Assembly: GCF_026153205.1 (NCBI RefSeq)
Contig: NZ_JAPFBW010000039.1
Span: 1 to 54,950 of the forward strand
DNA length: 54,950 nucleotides
Source of the DNA: Aquabacterium sp. A7-Y
GTDB taxonomy: Bacteria > Pseudomonadota > Gammaproteobacteria > Burkholderiales > Burkholderiaceae_C
Reading direction: 5' to 3'
Shown piece by piece: positions 8,132-18,149 of this stretch. A program made the translations under genes and the position numbers. Each line of letters begins with the position of its first letter. Position 1 is the stretch's first letter. A model generated the notes under the pieces. That model was not told the DNA's origin. It saw only the letters and a list, made by a program, of their open reading frames with translations, and searched no databases.

Positions 8132-9287
8132 GACCGAGTCGCTGCCCACCTTCGAGGCCCTCGGCCGTGTCCTTGCCGAAGACCTGCGCTCGCCGCTGGA
8201 CGTGCCGCCGCTGGCGAACAGCTCGATGGACGGGTATGCCGTCCGGGCCGCCGAGGTGGCCGACGAGGGGGTCGTGATGCCGGTCTCGCAGCGCATCGCC
8301 GCAGGGCAGGTGGGCGAGCCGCTGGAGCCGGGCAGTGCCGCGCGCATCTTCACCGGCGCGGCGCTGCCGCCCGGTGCCGACGCCATCGTGATGCAGGAGC
8401 AGGCCGAGGTCCTGGACGACGGCCGCGTGCGCCTGCAGATCGTGCCGACGCCGCGCCAGTGGGTCCGCGAGCAGGGCGAGGACGTGCGCCGCGGCAGCAC
8501 GGTGCTGGCGCGCGGCAGCCGGCTCACACCCCAGGCGCTGGGTCTGGCTGCGACGGTCGGCGCTGCCCGTTTGCCGGTCGTGCGACGCCTGCGCGTGGCG
8601 CTGCTATCGACCGGCGACGAGCTGGCGATGCCCGGCGAGCCGCTGCGCCCTGGGGCGATCTACAACTCCAACCGCTACACCTTGCGCGCGCTGCTGGCCC
8701 AGGCCGGCTGCGAGTGCACCGACCTGGGCATCGTGCCCGACTCGCTCGAAGCGACCCGGCAGGCGCTGCGCGGCGCCGCCGGCGGCCACGACCTGATCCT
8801 CAGTTCGGGCGGCGTCTCGGTCGGCGAGGAGGACCACGTCAAGGCGGCGGTACAGGCCGAAGGCCGGCTCGACCTCTGGCAGGTCGCGATCAAGCCCGGC
8901 AAGCCGCTGGCCTTCGGACACGTGGACGGCGGCCCGGGCCGGACGCCCGCCTGGTTTTTGGGTCTGCCCGGCAATCCGGTCGCGAGTTTCGTGACCTTCC
9001 TGCTGGCCGTGCGCCCGGTGCTCGCGGCCTTGCAGGGTGCCGTGGTCCAGGCGCCGGCGCCCGTGATGCTGCCGGCCGGCTTCGACTGGCTGAAACCCGA
9101 CCGCCGCCGCGAATTCCTGCGCGTGCGCCGCGGTGCCGACGGCCGGCTCGAGCTGTTCCCCAACCAGAGCTCGGGGGTGCTGAGCTCCACCGTCTGGGCC
9201 GACGGCCTGGTCGACAACCCGCCTGGGCAGGCCATCCGCGCCGGCGACCTGGTGCGTTATGTTTCGCTGAGGGAGTGGCTGGCATGA
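8049..9287 (+). CDS. moeA: Molybdopterin molybdotransferase MoeA
   Basis: A 412-residue enzyme that inserts molybdate into adenylylated molybdopterin. Motifs include NSSMDGYAVR, GAALPPGADAIVMQE, STGDEL, YNSNRYTL and SSGGVSVGEEDHVK, in the usual order. ATG at 8049 keeps the N-terminal LSLDEAL helix; an upstream ATG at 8001 is in frame but inside mobB. Its stop overlaps the moaD start (ATGA), indicating translational coupling. Confidence 0.94.
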   Translation: MSTAPRPTMLSLDEALARLLAPLKPVAETESLPTFEALGRVLAEDLRSPLDVPPLANSSMDGYAVRAAEVADEGVVMPVSQRIAAGQVGEPLEPGSAARIFTGAALPPGADAIVMQEQAEVLDDGRVRLQIVPTPRQWVREQGEDVRRGSTVLARGSRLTPQALGLAATVGAARLPVVRRLRVALLSTGDELAMPGEPLRPGAIYNSNRYTLRALLAQAGCECTDLGIVPDSLEATRQALRGAAGGHDLILSSGGVSVGEEDHVKAAVQAEGRLDLWQVAIKPGKPLAFGHVDGGPGRTPAWFLGLPGNPVASFVTFLLAVRPVLAALQGAVVQAPAPVMLPAGFDWLKPDRRREFLRVRRGADGRLELFPNQSSGVLSSTVWADGLVDNPPGQAIRAGDLVRYVSLREWLA

Positions 9288-9535
9288 AGATCAACGTGAA
9301 GTATTTCGCCTCGATCCGCGAGGCGCTGGGGGCGGGCGAGACCGTCGAGCTGCCGGAGGGCGCCACGGTGGGCCAGCTGCGCGACGCGCTGATCGGCGCC
9401 TCCGCTGCGCACGCCGAGGTGCTGGCGCGCCGCCGTGCGGTGCGTGCTGCGCTGCAGCAGGCGATGTGCGACGAATCGGCGGCGCTCGCGCCGGGCTGCG
9501 AGGTCGCCTTCTTCCCGCCTGTCACGGGAGGCTGA
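9284..9535 (+). CDS. moaD: Molybdopterin synthase sulfur carrier subunit MoaD
   Basis: An 83-residue ubiquitin-fold protein ending in the required Gly-Gly (PVTGG), whose C-terminal thiocarboxylate donates sulfur for the dithiolene of molybdopterin. It starts with MKINVKYFASIREALG. The start codon overlaps the moeA stop, and moaE begins 3 nt after its stop. The pair forms the two subunits of molybdopterin synthase. Confidence 0.94.
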   Translation: MKINVKYFASIREALGAGETVELPEGATVGQLRDALIGASAAHAEVLARRRAVRAALQQAMCDESAALAPGCEVAFFPPVTGG

Positions 9536-9538
9536 GTC

Positions 9539-10039
9539 ATGGACGCGAGGGCAAGGGTCTCGATCCAGACCGAGGACTTCGACCTCGGCCAGGAGGTCGC
9601 CCGCCTGCGCGCCGGCGACGCCGGGGTCGGCGCGGTGGTCAGCTTCATCGGCACCGTGCGCGACCTGAGCGAAGGCGGCGACGTCAGCCGCATGGAGCTG
9701 GAGCATTACCCCGGCATGACCGAGGCCTCCATCGAGGCCATGATCGACGAGGCCATGACACGCTTCCAGCTGCGCTCTGCCCGGGTGGTGCACCGCGTCG
9801 GGCCGCTGTTGCCGGGCGACCAGATCGTGCTGGTGGCCGTCAGCTCGGCTCACCGCGGCGAGGCCTTCCAGGGCTGCGAGTTCCTGATGGACTACCTCAA
9901 GACCCAGGCGCCGTTCTGGAAGAAGGAGCACACGCCGGAGGGTGCCCGCTGGGTCGATGCACGCGCCAGCGACGATGCGGCGCTGCAGCGCTGGGGTCTG
10001 GCGGCCGGCAACGCGCAAGCGCCGGGCAGCGGCGCCTGA
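9539..10039 (+). CDS. moaE: Molybdopterin synthase catalytic subunit MoaE
   Basis: A 166-residue catalytic subunit that converts cyclic pyranopterin monophosphate to molybdopterin with MoaD thiocarboxylate. Visible family blocks are GAVVSFIGTVRDLSEGG, the LEHYPGMTE segment, VVHRVGPLLPGDQIVLV and the conserved KTQAPFWKKE with catalytic lysines. Its stop overlaps the crcB start by one base (TGATG). Confidence 0.95.
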   Translation: MDARARVSIQTEDFDLGQEVARLRAGDAGVGAVVSFIGTVRDLSEGGDVSRMELEHYPGMTEASIEAMIDEAMTRFQLRSARVVHRVGPLLPGDQIVLVAVSSAHRGEAFQGCEFLMDYLKTQAPFWKKEHTPEGARWVDARASDDAALQRWGLAAGNAQAPGSGA

Positions 10040-10425
10040 TGCAGGCGCTCTCGGCCGTTCACGCCCTCGCGGTGGCCGGTGGCGCCGCGGCCGGGGCGCT
10101 GCTGCGCTGGCAGGCAGGCCTGTGGCTGAACGGGGCCTGGAGCGGGTTTCCCCTCGGCACCTTGCTGGTCAACTGCGCCGGCGGTCTGCTGATCGGCATG
10201 GCCGCCTGCTGGTTCAGCCGCACCCCGGACGAGTTCTGGCGGCTCCTGCTGGTGACCGGCTTCCTCGGCGGTCTGACCACCTTCTCCGCGTTCTCGGCCG
10301 AGTCGCTGCAACTGCTGCAGACGGGGCGCTGGGGCCTGGCCCTCGGCCACAGCGCCGCACACGTGGTCGGCGGCCTGAGCTGCGCCGCGATCGGCTTCAA
10401 ACTCGTGAAGTCCGCCTTGATCTGA
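10039..10425 (+). CDS. crcB: Fluoride exporter CrcB/Fluc
   Basis: A 128-residue inner-membrane dual-topology fluoride channel with four predicted helices. Signature segments are [26 protein letters not shown] and [16 protein letters not shown] (the Phe-box and the central Thr/Ser). It overlaps moaE by one base and so is translated as the last gene of the Mo-cofactor operon. No fluoride riboswitch fits in the zero-length gap. The functional link to Mo cofactor is not obvious and may be only co-transcription. Confidence 0.93.
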   Translation: MQALSAVHALAVAGGAAAGALLRWQAGLWLNGAWSGFPLGTLLVNCAGGLLIGMAACWFSRTPDEFWRLLLVTGFLGGLTTFSAFSAESLQLLQTGRWGLALGHSAAHVVGGLSCAAIGFKLVKSALI

Positions 10426-10450
10426 GTCAGTCGCGGGCGCGCCGATTGCA

Positions 10451-10479
10451 CTTGAAATGAGGCTGCGCTGCCTTCATTT
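10451..10479 (+). promoter_or_regulatory. Sigma32-type heat-shock promoter of clpB
   Basis: CTTGAAA at 10451-10457 is a perfect sigma32 -35 element. After 14 nt comes CTTCATTT (10472-10479), matching 6 of 8 positions of the CCCCATNT -10 consensus. It lies 25 nt upstream of the clpB start codon, whose ribosome binding site is CGGAGGA at 10491. Spacing and placement fit a heat-shock promoter. Confidence 0.8.
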
Positions 10480-10503
10480 CCTTCGCAATTCGGAGGATTC
10501 CTC

Positions 10504-13104
<2,601 letters not shown>

Positions 13105-13165
13105 AGCCGCCGCTGGATACACCGGGGCTCTGGGATCCGAGCCGGGTCTCGCCCGACCGCCCGTG

Positions 13166-13198
13166 AAGGCCCTCCTTGCAAACAAGGAGGGCCTTTGT
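13166..13198 (+). terminator. Rho-independent terminator after clpB
   Basis: AAGGCCCTCCTTG (13166-13178) pairs perfectly over 13 bp with CAAGGAGGGCCTT (13183-13195) around a CAAA loop, and a short T-rich end (TTTGT) follows. It lies between convergent clpB and the DUF218 gene and may work for both, although the minus strand has no T-tract. Confidence 0.75.
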
Positions 13199-13211
13199 CA
13201 TGGATGCCCGG

Positions 13212-13880
13212 TCAGCGCATCAGCCCGGCGGCCGCCGCGCGCAAGCTCGAAGCATCGAAACCGTGCTTCTGTGGTCGAGCAATGTGTCCTCGCTCGCTGT
13301 AGTCGGCAATCTTGATCAGTTCCTCGGCAACCTTGCGCCGAAACTCGTCGTGACGGCGCCAGGAGGTGCGGTCCACGTGGAAATAGTCGACCCCATGGAG
13401 CGCCACCTGCCAGTCTGGGAAGCGTTTCTTGAGCGTCAGGAAGCTGCGGGGCGCAGCATGCAGTTTCGCCAGGACATGAAGCTGACGTGCCGGACAGCAA
13501 CGCCGCAAGAGGTCCGCGCTGAGAAGCACGTTCTCGTAGGTGTTGCTGGCGCGCCGCTCGACTTCGAAGACATCGGCCGGAATGCCCAGCTGGCAGGCTG
13601 CGGTGACGATGCGGTCCGCTTCGCCGCGGTGGCCGCTGACGATTGCACGTCTCAGCGACAAGCCGCTCCACAGCGCCTGGATGCGCTCCGCGAAATGCGG
13701 GATGTGATGCGACGTGCCGAATACGAACAAGGTGTCCGATTCAACAGCATCCCCCGCTTGAAAGACCCAGTCGTCCAGCTCGACGTCGCCTGCCTGCGGA
13801 ACGCGGTGATCTGCCCCGCTCCGATAGACATCTGCCCCGGACGCCGAGTCGGGCAGGGACGGCACCCTCTTTGCCCCCAT
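13212..13880 (-). CDS. DUF218/YdcF-SanA family protein in the phn operon
   Basis: A 222-residue protein with the DUF218 fold: VFGTSHHIPHFAERIQAL, then IVSGHRGEADRIVTAAC and the diagnostic RRASNTYENVLLSADLL. The family (YdcF, SanA, ElyC) has a Rossmann-like fold and poorly known chemistry. No signal peptide is visible, so it is probably cytoplasmic. Its ATG overlaps the phnN stop (TGATG), which places it as last gene of phnF-DUF1045-phnN-DUF218 on the minus strand. A role in handling phosphonate-derived nucleotides or sugar phosphates is plausible but only inferred from context. Confidence 0.75.
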   Translation of the reverse strand: MGAKRVPSLPDSASGADVYRSGADHRVPQAGDVELDDWVFQAGDAVESDTLFVFGTSHHIPHFAERIQALWSGLSLRRAIVSGHRGEADRIVTAACQLGIPADVFEVERRASNTYENVLLSADLLRRCCPARQLHVLAKLHAAPRSFLTLKKRFPDWQVALHGVDYFHVDRTSWRRHDEFRRKVAEELIKIADYSERGHIARPQKHGFDASSLRAAAAGLMR

Positions 13881-14449
13881 CAGTCCCCCTCGCGGCGCAG
13901 GCCCTGCCACCACCGGTCGAGCAGCGCCGCTGCGGCCGCGACGTCGCCCGTATTGCTTACCACCAGCGCCGCGCCGCTGACCGGGACCTCGCGGGCCAGC
14001 CGCGCCGCGACCGCGGTGGCATCCTCGCGCCGCCGCGCTGCGAGCCGCGCCGCCAGCAGCTCGGGCGGGGCCGTCACTTCGACAACGCGGGCCCCGGGTG
14101 CACGCCGGCGCAGCTGCGGCAGGTGCGCCCGCGACCCGTTCAGGACCACCCAGCGCCCCTGCCCGAGCGGTGCCAGCGAGGTATGCCGCACGCCGTAGTG
14201 CAGCCCGTGCGCCTCCCACCAGAAGGCGAGGGTGTCCGAGGCCCGGAGGTCGATGAAGTGCGCCGGGTCGATGGACTCGTGGCCTTCGCCCTGCGGGTCG
14301 GGGGCCCGCGTGATGACCCGGCGCACCGGCGCCGGCCCGGTCCCCGGCGGCAGCTTCCGGAGCCAGGTCTGAAGCACGCTGTCCTTGCCGGCGCCGGACG
14401 GGCCGACCACGACGATCAGCCGTTCGCTGTTCAGCAAGGGGCCCGTCAT
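13880..14449 (-). CDS. phnN: Ribose 1,5-bisphosphate phosphokinase PhnN
   Basis: A 189-residue guanylate-kinase-like P-loop enzyme that phosphorylates ribose 1,5-bisphosphate to PRPP, the final step of the C-P lyase pathway. Walker A is GPSGAGKDS near residue 16, and RRVITRAPDP plus FWWEAHGLHYGV match the substrate region. ATG 14449 is chosen because it starts the P-loop strand and overlaps the stop of the upstream DUF1045 gene (ATGA). The frame extends upstream only through that gene. Confidence 0.93.
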   Translation of the reverse strand: MTGPLLNSERLIVVVGPSGAGKDSVLQTWLRKLPPGTGPAPVRRVITRAPDPQGEGHESIDPAHFIDLRASDTLAFWWEAHGLHYGVRHTSLAPLGQGRWVVLNGSRAHLPQLRRRAPGARVVEVTAPPELLAARLAARRREDATAVAARLAREVPVSGAALVVSNTGDVAAAAALLDRWWQGLRREGD

Positions 14450-15123
14450 CGGCCGTCTCCGAGCGGAAAGCGCCGCACCAGCCGGAACGGCGCACCGGGC
14501 GAGGGCTCGACGAACCACGCGAGCTCGCCGGCCGGGCGAGGCGCTGCCAGCGCCTCCGCGAAATGGCGCTCGGCCGCCGCGGTGAGCTCGTCACGCAGCG
14601 CGGCCTGGTCCGCGCTGATTTCGTCCGACAGGGTCAGGTGCATGCGCCAGCGCTCGAACACATGCGGGTAGCCCCAGCGGTCGTAGAGGCGCACCTGCTC
14701 GTCGTCCAGACCGGCGACGCGACGCGCCCGCTCGCCCGTGTCGGGTGGCGCGCGAAACGGGTCGAGCCGGGCGACACAGTCGGCGGCGAGCGCGGCGAAC
14801 GACGCCGGCAGCGCCGCCTCGGGACACAGGGCCATGAAGTCGCGCAGCCAGCCCACGCGCAGCGCCGGCATCTCCACCGCCCGGTGCTCGCGCGCAAGCG
14901 CGGCGAGCGTGTCGGCGAAGGCCGACGCATCGCTGCCCTCGCGCCAGCGCATCGGCGCCTTCAGCGTTGCATGAAAGCCATAGCGCCACGGCGAGGCCCG
15001 GTGAGGCGGCGCTGCACCCAGCGGCCGGCCTTCGGTGGGATCGCGCCCGAGCCAGGCGATGCCGGCGTGCCACAGCGGATCGTCGGCGGCCGGGACCCAG
15101 TAGACCGCATGCCGGGCCGTCAT
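14446..15123 (-). CDS. DUF1045 phosphonate-metabolism protein, 2H phosphoesterase-like
   Basis: A 225-residue DUF1045 family protein (the 'putative phosphonate metabolism protein' family regularly found beside phnN and phnM). Two HxTL motifs are visible: H51-A-T-L and H162-L-T-L, about 110 residues apart, the arrangement that defines 2H (LigT-type) phosphoesterases acting on cyclic phosphates. The N-terminal Y8-W-V-P and R47-YGFHATLKAP segments are family-typical. It overlaps phnF upstream and phnN downstream with ATGA junctions. No phnP is seen in the locus, so this enzyme could open the 5-phosphoribosyl-1,2-cyclic phosphate ring. That role is an inference. Confidence 0.88.
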   Translation of the reverse strand: MTARHAVYWVPAADDPLWHAGIAWLGRDPTEGRPLGAAPPHRASPWRYGFHATLKAPMRWREGSDASAFADTLAALAREHRAVEMPALRVGWLRDFMALCPEAALPASFAALAADCVARLDPFRAPPDTGERARRVAGLDDEQVRLYDRWGYPHVFERWRMHLTLSDEISADQAALRDELTAAAERHFAEALAAPRPAGELAWFVEPSPGAPFRLVRRFPLGDGR

Positions 15124-15890
15124 GCGAGGTCTCCGTCCGGCTCGACCGTCAGCTGCACCGCATCGGCGGCGAACAGGGTGGTCCCGGCCTCGACGGGCGT
15201 GCCGTCCAGATCGGCGTTGACGTACTGGACCACCAGCACCGGCTGGGTCACGGGCCGGGCCAGCGCGTCGGCTTCGGCGAGCGTGGGCAGCCGCGTCGAG
15301 ATGGTGCTGCGCACCCGCACGTAGTCGTCGACGCCGAGGCGGCGCAGCGCCGCCGTGATCGCGCCGGTCTTGCCGAAGGCCGCTGCCATCTCCGCCAGGC
15401 GCGGACACGGATAGGCCGAGGTGGTGATGCCGACCGGCCGGCCGCGGATCGAGGCGCGGGTGTGCAGCACCTCGACTTCACTCGACGCCGCCACTTTCAG
15501 CGGCCGCGCCCAGGCGCCGGCGGGCACGCGTTCATGCGAGAGCAGCTCGCGGCTGGCGCGCTCGCCGGCCTGCGCGACGTTTTCGCTCAGGCGCGTGCGC
15601 CGTTGCAGCGCGTAGTCGAGCACCAGCTCGCGCACATAGGTGCCGCTGCCGTGCACCACCCGCAGGTGGCCTTCGCGCACCAGCGCCTGCACGGCCTGGC
15701 GCAGCGTGTGGCGGTTGACGCCGAAGCGCTGCGCCAGCGCAGTTTCATTGGGCAGGCGCTCGCCCGGGGCGATGCGGCCCGAGACGATGTCCTCTCTCAG
15801 CGACTGGGCGATGGCCTCCCACAGACGGGCGCGCGGCGCCTCGGCGGAGGCCTCTGCAGGAGCGAGGTCGAGCAGGGAATGTCTGGTCAT
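15120..15890 (-). CDS. phnF: GntR/HutC-family repressor PhnF
   Basis: A 256-residue regulator with an N-terminal GntR winged helix (about 20-85; ERLPNETALAQRFGVNRHTLRQAV is split across the recognition helix) and a C-terminal UTRA effector domain. It probably represses the phn genes and responds to a phosphonate-pathway ligand. ATG 15890 is used; the frame is open further upstream across the operator, which is not credible coding. It is divergent from phnG, with a perfect 14-bp palindrome in the 82-nt gap, so autoregulation is likely. Confidence 0.92.
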   Translation of the reverse strand: MTRHSLLDLAPAEASAEAPRARLWEAIAQSLREDIVSGRIAPGERLPNETALAQRFGVNRHTLRQAVQALVREGHLRVVHGSGTYVRELVLDYALQRRTRLSENVAQAGERASRELLSHERVPAGAWARPLKVAASSEVEVLHTRASIRGRPVGITTSAYPCPRLAEMAAAFGKTGAITAALRRLGVDDYVRVRSTISTRLPTLAEADALARPVTQPVLVVQYVNADLDGTPVEAGTTLFAADAVQLTVEPDGDLA

Positions 15891-15938
15891 GTTCAAGAAA
15901 CTGTCATCGACGAAACCGATACTGGGCGCCATCCTAAA

Positions 15939-15952
15939 GTCATCTAGATGAC
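15939..15952. promoter_or_regulatory. Candidate PhnF operator in the phnF/phnG gap
   Basis: GTCATCTAGATGAC is a perfect 14-bp palindrome, 49 nt from the phnF start and 20 nt before phnG. Its 12-bp core TCATCTAGATGA recurs upstream of phnC (37513-37524), the other phosphonate promoter in the window. Repetition at two phn promoters makes it the best candidate PhnF binding site. Confidence 0.75.
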
Positions 15953-15972
15953 ATCGCGATGACCACGACACC

Positions 15973-16446
15973 ATGACCCACACCGACCCTCCCGACAACG
16001 GCCGCCGCGCGTGGCTGTCCTTGCTGGCTCAGGCCCCGCGCGAGCAGCTGGCCGCGCAGGCCCCGCCGGTGCTCGCCGATCACGGCTTCGAATGGCTGCG
16101 CCGCCCCGAGACGGGGCTCGTGATGGTGCGCGCCCGCATCACCAACGGCGGCGACCGGTTTAATGTAGGCGAGGCGACCGTCACACGCTGTGTCGTGACG
16201 CACCGACCGGCGCAGGGGCCGGCCACCGCCGGCGTCGGCTGGGTGCTGGGGCGCGACGCCCAGCGCGCCGAATGGATTGCCAAGCTCGATGCGCTCCTGC
16301 AGCTGCCGTCACTGCACGCGCTGCTGGCCGACGCCGTGCTGGCACCGCTGGCCGCCGCACTCGCGGAACGCCGTGCGGCCGATGCCGCACGCACGGCCGC
16401 CAGCCGCGTGTTGTTCTACACCCTTCAGCCCGAGGCCGCCCGATGA
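15973..16446 (+). CDS. phnG: C-P lyase subunit PhnG
   Basis: A 157-residue subunit of the PhnGHIJ core complex. With PhnI, PhnH and PhnL it supports transfer of the phosphonate to ATP-derived ribose, giving ribose 1-phosphonate 5-triphosphate. Family blocks are RRAWLSLLAQA, RRPETGLVMVRARITNGGDRFNVGE and TRCVV. First gene of the plus-strand operon; its stop overlaps the phnH start. Confidence 0.93.
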   Translation: MTHTDPPDNGRRAWLSLLAQAPREQLAAQAPPVLADHGFEWLRRPETGLVMVRARITNGGDRFNVGEATVTRCVVTHRPAQGPATAGVGWVLGRDAQRAEWIAKLDALLQLPSLHALLADAVLAPLAAALAERRAADAARTAASRVLFYTLQPEAAR

Positions 16447-17057
16447 GCACGCCGTCGCTTGCCGATCTTCCCGCCGGGTTTGCCGACCCGGTGCACGAAA
16501 CGCAGCAGGTATTCCGGCGCCTGCTCGACGCGATGTCGCGGCCCGGCCGCATCTACGCCGTCGACGCCGCGCGCCTGTCGCCGCCGGCCGGCCTCGGCGC
16601 TGCGGCGGCCGCCGTGCTGCTGAGCCTCGCCGATCCCGAGTTGCGTGTCTGGTTGTGCCCGTCGTACGCCGAAGGCCGGCTCGCCGATTGGTTGCGTTTC
16701 CACACCGGCGCGCGCATCGTCGCGTCCCCCGAAGCGGCGGACTGGCTGGTGCTGCCGGCGGCGAGCGCGTCGCCCGAGCTGTGGTCGCAGGCCGGCGCCG
16801 GCACCGACGAGGCCCCCCACACGTCGGCCACGCTGCTGATCGACCTGCCTCAACTGGGCGACGCGCCGCGCTTGCGTCTGCGCGGGCCCGGCATCGAACA
16901 CGAGCACACGCTGGCCCCGGAAGGCCTTGAAGCCGCGTTCTGGCGCGCCCGCATCGCCCGTGAGGCCGACTTCCCACGTGGCGCCGACCTGGTGCTGGCT
17001 TGCGGCGAACGCCTCGCCGCGCTGCCCCGATCCACCCGCATCGCCCTGGAGGACTGA
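16443..17057 (+). CDS. phnH: C-P lyase subunit PhnH
   Basis: A 204-residue PLP-transferase-fold homologue without PLP chemistry, part of the C-P lyase core. It begins MSTPSLADLPAGFADPVHETQQVFRRLLDAMSRPG-like (shown in part), a conserved PhnH start, and has GPGIEHEHTL and FPRGADLVLACG near the C-terminus. ATG overlap (ATGA) with phnG implies coupled translation; phnI follows 3 nt later. Confidence 0.94.
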   Translation: MSTPSLADLPAGFADPVHETQQVFRRLLDAMSRPGRIYAVDAARLSPPAGLGAAAAAVLLSLADPELRVWLCPSYAEGRLADWLRFHTGARIVASPEAADWLVLPAASASPELWSQAGAGTDEAPHTSATLLIDLPQLGDAPRLRLRGPGIEHEHTLAPEGLEAAFWRARIAREADFPRGADLVLACGERLAALPRSTRIALED

Positions 17058-17060
17058 CCG

Positions 17061-18149
17061 ATGTACATCGCCGTCAAGGGAGGCGCGGCCGCGATCGCCG
17101 CCTCGTGGCAGCTGCTGGACGCCGCGCGCAGGGGCGACCCGGCGCTGCGCGAACTCGAGGTCGCGCAGATTCGCGAGCAGCTCGGCCTGCTGGTCGACCG
17201 TGTGATGGCCGAGGGCTCGCTGTACGACCCGGAACTCGCCGCGCTGGCGCTCAAGCAGGCGCGTGGGGACGCGATCGAAGCCGCCTTCCTGATCCGTGCC
17301 TACCGCACCACGCTGGCGCGCTTCGGGTTCACCCAGGCGCTGGACACCGACCGCATGCGGGTGCAGCGCCGCGTCTCCGCGATCTTCAAGGACCTGCCCG
17401 GCGGGCAGCTGCTGGGCCCGACCTTCGACTACACCCAGCGCCTGCTGGACTTCGACCTGCTCGACACGCAGCGCGAGCCGGCACAGGCCGCAGCGCCGGC
17501 GGCGCCGGCCGCCGACACGCCCCCGGAGGTCGAGTCCGCCTTGTACCGCCTCGTCGAGGAGGGCCTGGTCGAAGCGGCGGCGCCCAGCCCCGGCGACCCC
17601 GAGCCCCCCGACATCACGCGCCAGCCGCCGGCCTACCCGATGCCGCGCACGGCCCGGCTGCAGATGCTGGCGCGCGCCGACGAGGGCTGGCTGCTGGGCC
17701 TCGGCTACTCCAGCCAGCGCGGCTACGCGAACACCCATCCCTTCGTCGGCGAGCTGCGTTTCGGCGCGGTGCCGGTCGAGGTGGTCCCTGACGAGCTCGG
17801 CTTCGCGATCGAGATCGGCGAGATCGAGCTGACCGACTGCCAGATGGTCAACCAGTTCGTCGGCAGTGCTGTGGCGCCGCCGCAGTTCACGCGCGGCCAC
17901 GGCATCGCCTTCGGCCATGGCGAGCGCCGTGCGATGGCGATGTCGCTGGTCGACCGCCTGCTGCGCGCCGACGAGTTCGACGAAAGCCTCGAAAGCGCGG
18001 CCCAGCAGCAGGAGTTCGCGCTGCCGCACGGCGACAACGTCGAGGCCTCGGGTTTCGTGCAGCACCTGAAGCTGCCTCATTACGTGACCTTCGAATCCGA
18101 ACTGCAGATGGTGCGCAGCTTGCGCCCCACCGGGGAGACCTCCGCATGA
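17061..18149 (+). CDS. phnI: C-P lyase subunit PhnI (nucleosidase)
   Basis: A 362-residue subunit that, with PhnG, H and L, displaces adenine of ATP by phosphonate. The conserved start MYIAVKGG, the block QLGLLVDRVMAEGSLYDPELAALAL and the C-terminal histidine-containing HLKLPHYVTFESEL segment are present. The stop overlaps the phnJ start (ATGA). Confidence 0.95.
   Translation: MYIAVKGGAAAIAASWQLLDAARRGDPALRELEVAQIREQLGLLVDRVMAEGSLYDPELAALALKQARGDAIEAAFLIRAYRTTLARFGFTQALDTDRMRVQRRVSAIFKDLPGGQLLGPTFDYTQRLLDFDLLDTQREPAQAAAPAAPAADTPPEVESALYRLVEEGLVEAAAPSPGDPEPPDITRQPPAYPMPRTARLQMLARADEGWLLGLGYSSQRGYANTHPFVGELRFGAVPVEVVPDELGFAIEIGEIELTDCQMVNQFVGSAVAPPQFTRGHGIAFGHGERRAMAMSLVDRLLRADEFDESLESAAQQQEFALPHGDNVEASGFVQHLKLPHYVTFESELQMVRSLRPTGETSA

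Noticed and set aside
5987..8527. 846-codon minus-strand frame across thrC, mobB and moeA
   Set aside because: Complementary to three certain genes in frame shadow; composition is typical of antisense translation.
9945..10040. Fluoride riboswitch upstream of crcB
   Set aside because: crcB overlaps moaE by one base, leaving no space, and no crcB-motif pseudoknot is recognisable inside moaE.
13212..14594. Single 460-residue protein from the long minus-strand frame
   Set aside because: The upstream part is an out-of-frame shadow of phnN; the DUF218 gene starts at 13880 with a TGATG junction.
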